Below, piece by piece: positions 54,865 through 61,687 of a DNA stretch of 64,000 nt (position 1 is its first letter; each line of letters starts with the position of its first letter). The translations under genes were made by a program, and so were the position numbers. The notes under the pieces were generated by a model. That model did not search any database and was not told the DNA's origin. It was given only the letters and a program-made list of their open reading frames with translations. Source of the stretch: Marinimicrobium hydrolyticum (GTDB taxonomy: Bacteria; Pseudomonadota; Gammaproteobacteria; Pseudomonadales; Cellvibrionaceae); the NCBI RefSeq assembly GCF_030848505.1, contig NZ_JAVDDU010000002.1, positions 248,001-312,000 on the forward strand, in the 5' to 3' direction.

Positions 54865-55599
54865 ATGCCTCAGCACGAACTACTCAACAACATCGACCAC
54901 AAAGACATCCGCATTATTACCGAAAGATCACCGGAGTACGGAGATGATGTTTGGTATGTACCTACTTTTTGGCGTGAATTCCGCAGCGTCCAATCCTGTT
55001 ATCCCATTCTCTTTCAGGCGGAAAAAGCCGAGGGGGCCTTCACTCCCGTAACCTTCTTTGGGTTCCAGAAAGGTGAAAACCTATTCCTGAGCAACGACGG
55101 CTGGGACGCGTCATACGTCCCTTTGACCGTACAAAGAATGCCGTTTTTCATTGGCTTTCAGAACAAACAGGAAGGCGGCGAGCCTGTGCAAGAGCGGGTG
55201 ATCACCATCGACATGTCGTCTCCCAGGGTCAGCCGAACCGAGGGTAGAGAGCTGTTCCACGAATTCGGCGGCAACAGCGAGTACCTGGAGACCATTGCGG
55301 ACATTCTGGAAACCATGCACCGCGGCATTCAAGAAAACCCCGACTTCATCAAAGCGCTGGTGGACAACGACCTACTGGAGCCTGTAACGCTCGACATTCA
55401 ATTGAAGGATGGCAGCAAGAACCAATTGATTGGTTTTCATACCATTGATGAAGAGAAGTTCAAAGCGCTTCCCGCTGAAGTCATTACCGACTTGCACAAA
55501 ACTGGGTACCTAGAGGCAATCTATAGCGCCATAATGTCTCAGATACAATTTAAGGAGCTTGTTCGCCGCAAGAACCTTAGCCTGCCCACAAGCGCGTAG
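54865..55599 (+). CDS. SapC-family protein
   Basis: A 244-residue protein of the SapC family (named for an S-layer-associated gene product) without signal peptide or membrane helix. Family-like segments are YGDDVWYVPTFWREFRSVQSCYPILF near the start and FGFQKGENLFLSNDGWDASYVPLTVQRMPF in the middle; both are located by their first residues YGDDVW and FGFQKG. It regularly neighbours TonB receptors and tryptophan-halogenase-like genes. Biochemical function unknown. The 90-base gap before it has two TGATTTCGAT direct repeats 25 bases apart. The cupin-like gene starts five bases after its stop. Confidence 0.85.
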   Translation: MPQHELLNNIDHKDIRIITERSPEYGDDVWYVPTFWREFRSVQSCYPILFQAEKAEGAFTPVTFFGFQKGENLFLSNDGWDASYVPLTVQRMPFFIGFQNKQEGGEPVQERVITIDMSSPRVSRTEGRELFHEFGGNSEYLETIADILETMHRGIQENPDFIKALVDNDLLEPVTLDIQLKDGSKNQLIGFHTIDEEKFKALPAEVITDLHKTGYLEAIYSAIMSQIQFKELVRRKNLSLPTSA

Positions 55600-55604
55600 T
55601 AACC

Positions 55605-56612
55605 ATGTCCTACCCCGGTCTGACAACGCTGGACAACCAGTCACCGGACAAGATCGCCGATGAAGTCTTGGCATCTTCCAGCCCGGTTTATCTTCCGGGC
55701 TTTTGCGCCGACTGGCCGGTCGTGTCAGCGGCGCTAAAAGGCTTGCAAGACGCGCTGGATCACTTAGCGCAGGGTTACTCGGGCGAACCCATCCGGACCT
55801 GCTACCTGGACGCCAGCGAAAACGGCCGGGTGTTTTACAATCCAGACGTAACCGGGTTTAACTATCAAGAGCGCAGATCGAACTTTCTCGATGTTGCCAA
55901 GCAACTGATGGACCCTGACTTCCGGGCACGCTCGACGGTATACATCAGTTCCACAGAGGTGGCGCGCTGCTTCCCGGCACTAAGCCGCGAATGCAAAATC
56001 GAGCATCAAGCCTCTCGAGGCTTGGTGAATATCTGGATCGGCGGGCGATCCAGAGTGGCCGCCCATTACGACGCCGTCCAAAACCTAGCCTGCTGTCTGG
56101 CAGGACGAAGAAAGTTCACCCTGTTCCCCCCGGAGCAAGTAACCAACCTGTACCCCGGTCCACTCAATTTTGCTCCAGGAGGCCGGGAAGTCAGCATGGT
56201 GGATTTCAAGGCGCCTGACCTTGAAAAATACCCTCGATTTGCGCAAGCCCAAGCCGCCGCCATTGAAGTAGAGCTAATGCCTGGCGATGCTTTGGTAATC
56301 CCCAGCATGTGGTGGCATCACGTCGAAGGCCTGGATGACGTCAATGTACTTCTAACGCACTGGTGGAAAGAGTCGCCCGCGTATTTGGGCAGCCCGGCCA
56401 GTGCGCTTATGCACGCACTCTTGGCCGTAAGAGATTTGCCTGCACCACACAGAGCCGCCTGGCGAGCGCTGTTTGATTATTACGTGTTTGACGGTACGGC
56501 CGATAAGTTTGAACACATTCCCGAACCCGCCAGACGATACTTGACGGTTCCTTTAACGGAGCAACTGGCCCGACAACTGCGTGCAGAACTGCAAAACCAG
56601 CTTCGACGATGA
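55605..56612 (+). CDS. JmjC/cupin-8-like oxygenase (Pass1-type)
   Basis: A 335-residue protein of the cupin-like (FIH/JmjC-related) family. The iron-binding facial triad is visible: H154-x-D156 in AAHYDAVQN, and a distal His at 238-239 in MWWHHVEGL. RKFTLFPPEQ after the first motif is typical of FIH-like 2-oxoglutarate oxygenases (the Lys that binds 2-oxoglutarate). It is predicted to hydroxylate an unknown peptide or small molecule in the cytoplasm. It lies between SapC and the second halogenase-like gene, spaced by 5 and 36 bases. Confidence 0.86.
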   Translation: MSYPGLTTLDNQSPDKIADEVLASSSPVYLPGFCADWPVVSAALKGLQDALDHLAQGYSGEPIRTCYLDASENGRVFYNPDVTGFNYQERRSNFLDVAKQLMDPDFRARSTVYISSTEVARCFPALSRECKIEHQASRGLVNIWIGGRSRVAAHYDAVQNLACCLAGRRKFTLFPPEQVTNLYPGPLNFAPGGREVSMVDFKAPDLEKYPRFAQAQAAAIEVELMPGDALVIPSMWWHHVEGLDDVNVLLTHWWKESPAYLGSPASALMHALLAVRDLPAPHRAAWRALFDYYVFDGTADKFEHIPEPARRYLTVPLTEQLARQLRAELQNQLRR

Positions 56613-56648
56613 GCAGTTACACAGACAATCGATAATGAGTAGCGAATT

Positions 56649-58142
56649 ATGACTAATCAGCCCATTGAAAAAATCGTCATCGCCGGCGGCGGCACCGCAG
56701 GATGGATGGCTGCGGCGGCAATAACCAGGCACTTTGGAAAAATACTACAGGTCACCTTAGTGGAATCGGACGCAATTCCCACAGTGGGGGTTGGCGAATC
56801 CACCATTCCTACATTACACCTGTTCCACGACTTGCTGAAAATCAGTGAGGCTGAATTTATGTCGGCTACCAACGCCACGTTCAAACTGGGCATCAACTTT
56901 GAAAATTGGAGAGATGTCGAAAAAGACTACTTTCACTCGTTCGGCTCGCTAGGCAAAGACTGTTGGGCGTGCGGCTTTCACCACTTCTGGATCAAGGGCA
57001 TGCAGGAAGGCATCGCCAGTGAGCTCGGCGATTACTGTCCAGAGCACTTGGCGGCACGGAAGCACAGTTTTGCCGTGAACCCAAAACAGAATCGCAAATA
57101 TGCCTACCACATAGACGCTGGCCGATACGCCAAATTCCTGCGTAACATGGCTGAGCAAAGTGGGCTAAAGCGAGTGGAAGGCAAGATCAACCGCGTGGAA
57201 CTGGACCAAGCCAATGGTTATATCAGAAAGCTGCATTTGGAGTCCGGAGATGTTGTAGAGGGCGATCTGTTTATCGATTGCACCGGGTTTTCAGCCCTGC
57301 TGATGGAAAAAGCACTGCATACGGGTTTTGAGAACTGGTCCCACTGGTTACCCTGCGACGCCGCGATTGCCGTACAAACCGATGTTACCCAACATGTGCC
57401 TTATACCCGGGCTATTGCCAGAGAAAATGGCTGGCAGTGGCGCATCCCCCTACAAACCCGTACCGGTAACGGGTTAGTATTCTGTTCAAAATATTGGGAT
57501 GAAAATCAGGCTAAAGAGGCGCTGTTAAATAATATAGTTGGCAATCCCATAAACGAGCCCAGGGTAATCCGGTATCAGACGGGCACACGGCGTAAGCACT
57601 GGAACAAGAATTGTATTGCTCTCGGCCTGTCCAGCGGTTTTATTGAGCCTTTGGAATCTACCAGCATTCACCTGATACAGCAGGGTATCGTACGGCTCTT
57701 GAAACTGTTGCCATCCAAGGAAATGGAACCTGCAAAGGTAAACAAGTTCAATGACCAAATGCGCTACGAAATGGAGAACATCCGTGACTTCATTGTTTTG
57801 CACTATCACGTTACGGAGCGATCTGATACCGAGTTCTGGCGTTACTGTAAGGGCATGGAAATTCCGGACACCTTAGCCGAAAGGATCGCGTTGTTTAAAC
57901 AGTCCGCCCACGTCTATAAGCTTGAAGCCGAATTGTTTGGGGATCCGTCTTGGGTACAGGTGATGGTGGGCCAGGGCATCATGCCCGAGAAGTATCACCG
58001 AATTGTCGATATGATGGACAAAGAGGAACTAAACTACTTCCTCAGTAAAATCCGGGACTCCATTGCAAGCGGGGTGAGCAATCTCCCCAATCATATGGAC
58101 TTCATCAATCGTTACTGCCGCGCCACAGACAAGGTGAGCTAA
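56649..58142 (+). CDS. Tryptophan-halogenase-like flavoprotein 2
   Basis: A 497-residue flavin-dependent halogenase-family protein with all expected motifs: FAD loop IAGGGTAGWM (11-20), PTVGVGESTIP (44-54), catalytic-type Lys79 in ATFKLGINFENW, intact WQWRIP, and Glu in GFIEPLESTSIHLI. It is closely related to the copy at 58949. The substrate of this subfamily is not known; unlike RebH or PrnA it sits beside a nutrient receptor, not a biosynthetic cluster. Its stop codon overlaps the start of the DUF6445 gene by one base (TAATG). Confidence 0.9.
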   Translation: MTNQPIEKIVIAGGGTAGWMAAAAITRHFGKILQVTLVESDAIPTVGVGESTIPTLHLFHDLLKISEAEFMSATNATFKLGINFENWRDVEKDYFHSFGSLGKDCWACGFHHFWIKGMQEGIASELGDYCPEHLAARKHSFAVNPKQNRKYAYHIDAGRYAKFLRNMAEQSGLKRVEGKINRVELDQANGYIRKLHLESGDVVEGDLFIDCTGFSALLMEKALHTGFENWSHWLPCDAAIAVQTDVTQHVPYTRAIARENGWQWRIPLQTRTGNGLVFCSKYWDENQAKEALLNNIVGNPINEPRVIRYQTGTRRKHWNKNCIALGLSSGFIEPLESTSIHLIQQGIVRLLKLLPSKEMEPAKVNKFNDQMRYEMENIRDFIVLHYHVTERSDTEFWRYCKGMEIPDTLAERIALFKQSAHVYKLEAELFGDPSWVQVMVGQGIMPEKYHRIVDMMDKEELNYFLSKIRDSIASGVSNLPNHMDFINRYCRATDKVS

Positions 58143-58831
58143 TGCAAGCGGGTAAGGGCGATCTCAGTATTGATTTTTTGGGCGAGCAAAAGTCGCCTAT
58201 ACTGACGATTGACAATTTTTCCGGCAATCTGAACGCGGTCCGGCAGCAAGCCATCGCGTCCGCCGACTATACGCCGGATCAGATCAGTAAATACCCCGGG
58301 GTCAGGGCTCCCCTGCCCCGGGACTACATCATCGCTTGTTTGCAACCCCTGCTGCCTTATATCTATAAGATCTTCAAGATCCCTGGGCACCTCAAGCCAA
58401 ATCCAAAAGGCAGTTATTCGTTGATAACGAAAACAGAGGACCAGCTTTCGCCCTGGCAAACAATCCCTCACTTCGACAAAACCAGCCCCTACATGATCGC
58501 CTTTATTCATTACTTGAACGAAGGCAATTTCGGCAGCACCGGTTTTTTTCGTCACAAAGCCACCGGTTTCGATTACATCGACGAAGGTAGGAAGGATCAG
58601 TTTCTTCATTCAGTCCAGCAGTTTTTGTCCAGCGATCAGCGGCCATTGAGCTACGTTGATGCCGAGCATCCGGAGTTCGAGCTGTATCATTCGGTCCCCT
58701 ACAAGACCAACCGAATGATCCTATTTCGCGGCTACATGCTGCACTCGGGTCTGGTAAACCTGCCGACGGACATCTCCGATGATCCGCTGACCGGACGACT
58801 CACCGCCAATATGTTTGTGGATTTTCGTTAG
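58142..58831 (+). CDS. DUF6445-like protein, probable Fe(II)/2-oxoglutarate oxygenase fold
   Basis: A 229-residue soluble protein of the kind annotated DUF6445 beside tryptophan-halogenase-like genes. I see a possible iron triad, H110-x-D112 in TIPHFDKTSP and distal H201 in YMLHSGLVN, with Arg219 in GRLTANMF placed where 2-oxoglutarate is bound in prolyl-hydroxylase-type enzymes. The triad is my reading and not an established assignment. It is translationally coupled to the second halogenase-like gene, so the two proteins probably act together. Confidence 0.78.
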   Translation: MQAGKGDLSIDFLGEQKSPILTIDNFSGNLNAVRQQAIASADYTPDQISKYPGVRAPLPRDYIIACLQPLLPYIYKIFKIPGHLKPNPKGSYSLITKTEDQLSPWQTIPHFDKTSPYMIAFIHYLNEGNFGSTGFFRHKATGFDYIDEGRKDQFLHSVQQFLSSDQRPLSYVDAEHPEFELYHSVPYKTNRMILFRGYMLHSGLVNLPTDISDDPLTGRLTANMFVDFR

Positions 58832-58856
58832 CCCCTTCTGATCTGGCAGCGCATAT

Positions 58857-58870
58857 TGGTAGCGCTACCA
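58857..58870. promoter_or_regulatory. LacI-family operator before third halogenase-like gene
   Basis: TGGTAGCGCTACCA is a perfect 14-base palindrome with central GCGC-type symmetry typical of LacI-family sites, 79 bases before the start codon. It differs from the NagR core. Similar sequences are known for xylose- and glucan-responsive LacI regulators in related bacteria, but the regulator here is not in the window. Confidence 0.7.
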
Positions 58871-58948
58871 TAGATGCGTTACAATCATGCTTTGGGCAAC
58901 CCCGCACCGACACCACAATAATTTATTACCCGGAAGTCAGGACGTGCT

Positions 58949-60433
58949 ATGCAAGTCAAGAATGTCGTAATCGCTGGCGGCGGTACCGCCGGCTGGGTGG
59001 CCGCAGTGGCTTTAGCGAGGCAACTGGGCGAGTTGATCAACATCACCCTGGTTGAGTCCGAGGAGATAGGCACCGTCGGCGTGGGCGAAGCGTCAATCCC
59101 TCCCATGCGCGTGTTTCACAAGCTTCTGCGTATCGATGAGCAGGAGTTTATGCGCGAAACCCAGGCCACCTTTAAGTTGGGCATCTCTTTTGAGAATTGG
59201 AAAGTTGTAGGCCAGGATTACATCCACGCCTTTGGTCGCACCGGGAAGGAAACCTGGCTGGGCGAATTTCACCACTTTTGGTTGCGGGCCAAGGAGCTGG
59301 GTTTCGGCGACGAGTTCGGCGATTACTGCTACGAACTTCGAGCGGCCCAGGAAAACCGATTTGCTACCGCACCGGACTCCAGCGCGATCAGCTTTGCCTA
59401 CCATTTGGATGCCACCCGCTACGCGCGCTACTTGCGCACGCTGTGTGAAAAGGAAGGCGTGGTCCGTAAAGAAGGTAAGATTACCCGAGTCATTCAGCAC
59501 GACCACGACGGCAGCCTGAGCGCCTTGCAACTGGACAGCGGGGAGACGATCGAGGGCGACCTGTTTATCGACTGCACTGGCTTTCGCGGCTTACTGATCG
59601 AAGAAACCTTGCACACGGGCTATGAGGACTGGAGTCATTGGCTTCCCTGCGACCGTGCGTGGGCGGTGCAGACAGAGAAAGTGCAAGCTTCCGTCCCCTA
59701 TACCCGTTCCATCTCCCGGCGCGCTGGCTGGCAGTGGCAGATTCCATTGCAGCACCGGGTGGGTAATGGCCATGTCTTTTGCAGCCGCTATCTGTCAGAC
59801 GAAGACGCCCGCGACGAGCTGTTGGAAAACCTGCCGGGCAAACCGCTCACAGAACCGCGCTTGATCCGTTACCGTACCGGCCGCCGACGCAAAGTCTGGA
59901 ACAAGAATTGTATCGCCCTGGGTTTATCCAGCGGTTTTGTCGAGCCCTTGGAGTCGACCAGTATCCATTTGATGATGATGGGTGTGACCCGCTTGCTGAA
60001 ACTGTTTCCATTTAACGGCATCAACCCCGCGGTTGTGGATCATTACAACGCCGTGGCGGTGGATGAACTGGAAAAAATTCGCGATTTTATTGTGCTGCAT
60101 TATCACGTCACTGATCGGCAAGACACCCCCTTCTGGAGACACTGCCGTCAAATGGAAATCCCCGACTCCCTGGCACATCGCATTGAGTTGTTTCGCGAAG
60201 ACGCGCAAGCGTTCCAAGGGGACAGCGAATTGTTCCGCGTCGATTCCTGGACCCAGGTTATGCTGGGGCAAGGGCTGATGCCCAAGGCTTATCACCCCGT
60301 CGCCCGAATCATGGAAGAGGCACACTTGCGAAAATTTCTTGCCGATTACCGCCAATCGGTTAGCGATGCTGTGAACAAGTTACCCACTCACGAAGACTTC
60401 GTTAAGCAATACTGCCCTGCGTCCAAGCCGTAA
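58949..60433 (+). CDS. Tryptophan-halogenase-like flavoprotein 3
   Basis: A 494-residue paralogue of the 56649 protein: VVIAGGGTAGWVAA (6-19), GTVGVGEASIPPM (41-53), catalytic-type Lys76 in ATFKLGISFENW, intact WQWQIP, and Glu in GFVEPLESTSIHLM. A 117-base gap with a LacI-type palindrome separates it from the DUF6445 gene, so it probably has its own promoter. GACGTGC precedes the ATG, a weak ribosome site. Confidence 0.9.
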   Translation: MQVKNVVIAGGGTAGWVAAVALARQLGELINITLVESEEIGTVGVGEASIPPMRVFHKLLRIDEQEFMRETQATFKLGISFENWKVVGQDYIHAFGRTGKETWLGEFHHFWLRAKELGFGDEFGDYCYELRAAQENRFATAPDSSAISFAYHLDATRYARYLRTLCEKEGVVRKEGKITRVIQHDHDGSLSALQLDSGETIEGDLFIDCTGFRGLLIEETLHTGYEDWSHWLPCDRAWAVQTEKVQASVPYTRSISRRAGWQWQIPLQHRVGNGHVFCSRYLSDEDARDELLENLPGKPLTEPRLIRYRTGRRRKVWNKNCIALGLSSGFVEPLESTSIHLMMMGVTRLLKLFPFNGINPAVVDHYNAVAVDELEKIRDFIVLHYHVTDRQDTPFWRHCRQMEIPDSLAHRIELFREDAQAFQGDSELFRVDSWTQVMLGQGLMPKAYHPVARIMEEAHLRKFLADYRQSVSDAVNKLPTHEDFVKQYCPASKP

Positions 60434-60580
60434 AGACGCCAAGCAGTGACTTCAACGACGGCCAAGCGAGCGCTAGCGACGCCCGCTCGCGCCTTCTTGA
60501 ACTTGTAATTTTCCTGCCGGTCATAAACTACGGACTACTCCCCGTGGAAACTTGTGGCAACCGAGAAAGGAGATTCGAGA

Positions 60581-61069
60581 ATGGCTAACCTCAAGGCATT
60601 AGTAACCAACCGATTTTCACGTTTAGCTTTGGTGGCGTTTATAGGCGCCGCCATAGCGGCATGCACACCAACTCGTGATGATGCACGACCAATGGAGGAA
60701 GACGCACCCAGAGTATCCTACGAGTTCTCTAACAACGAAGGGCTTGTGGACGCGTCTTTTCAGGCAGAAGTTTACTGTCGCCAGTACAACGCCTGGCCCG
60801 AAATCGAAGAGGTGGATCAGCGCCGAAGGGGCCGAGGCGGAGAAGTCACCTTCACCTGTAAACAGGAGAGGGTACAAGAAACCGAAAGTCGGTCTCTGCC
60901 CAGAGGTTCGGCATTGAACTATAACTACCACGACCAGCAGAGCCTAATAGAAGCCACTATGGAAGCTCAGCGCCACTGCGCCAAACATGGCGCCGAGGCT
61001 CGGCCGGTAACCAATGGCCTGGATGAGGACCGGCGGAGCGTAAGGTTTGAGTGTGTACGCTCCTATTAA
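60581..61069 (+). CDS. Lipoprotein with two Cys-containing repeats
   Basis: A 162-residue lipoprotein: AAAGGAG precedes the ATG at 60581; the signal ends in the lipobox IAAC (Cys28). Two similar units follow, about 48-92 (NEGLVDASFQAEVYC...VTFTCKQ) and 115-160 (QQSLIEATMEAQRHC...VRFECVR), each with a pair of Cys about 30 residues apart that could form a disulphide. No named family recognised. Monocistronic, ending at a hairpin. Confidence 0.82.
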   Translation: MANLKALVTNRFSRLALVAFIGAAIAACTPTRDDARPMEEDAPRVSYEFSNNEGLVDASFQAEVYCRQYNAWPEIEEVDQRRRGRGGEVTFTCKQERVQETESRSLPRGSALNYNYHDQQSLIEATMEAQRHCAKHGAEARPVTNGLDEDRRSVRFECVRSY

Positions 61070-61102
61070 GTAGGCCCAGGAATTACATTTTGTAATAACG
61101 CA

Positions 61103-61132
61103 CCTCGCGGTGGTTCCTTAACCACCGCGAGG
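61103..61132. terminator. Hairpin between convergent genes, weak terminator
   Basis: CCTCGCGGTGGTT and AACCACCGCGAGG are perfect 13-base arms with a four- to five-base loop. Only three Ts follow on the plus strand. Confidence 0.6.
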
Positions 61133-61154
61133 TTTGCTCGCCCGGTAAAACAGA

Positions 61155-61472
61155 CTAACTGGAATCTCCAGCCAACAAACCAAAGAATACTCCAGAAATC
61201 AGCGCAAAACCCGCCCATACGAAAACATACGGTCGTTCCGTACAGCGCGCCTTGAGTTCAACCGGCGCCAGGGCATTGATCCCGCGTCGGGCACTATAGT
61301 CCTGCAGATACTCCGCTGCGCTTAGGGCGCCTTTCTCCAGAGCATCATCGAGCAGACTATGTACATTGGACGGCAGAATCGGCACCGGCTCCTGATTTAA
61401 CCGCGCGACCAGGTAAGTAACTACTTGCTCTTTGCTCAGAGGTGAAATGTGTTTTTCGGGGAACAACGACAT
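61155..61472 (-). CDS. Small tail-anchored membrane protein
   Basis: A 105-residue protein with a soluble helical part (about 1-80) and one C-terminal helix (about 81-101, PYVFVWAGFALISGVFFGLLAG), the layout of a tail-anchored inner-membrane protein. The start is MSLFPEKHISPLSKEQVV, with AAGAAGGA upstream. No family recognised and no partner genes. Confidence 0.7.
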   Translation of the reverse strand: MSLFPEKHISPLSKEQVVTYLVARLNQEPVPILPSNVHSLLDDALEKGALSAAEYLQDYSARRGINALAPVELKARCTERPYVFVWAGFALISGVFFGLLAGDSS

Positions 61473-61687
61473 GGGTAGCGTCCTTCTTTACCGCTCAGCG
61501 ACGCGGCTTGGCATCAACATACAGCGTCACTATGCCCTGCTTTGAGCTTCCGACCAAGCTTGCCGGTTACACCTTCGTGAAAAGCGTGTTTAAATGGTCA
61601 CAATGAATATAAGGCTAGTTTCGGGTCAAGCCGTTTCGACCTGCGCATTATCTACACTCCATAACGCTAAAAACGATGAGGGATAAT

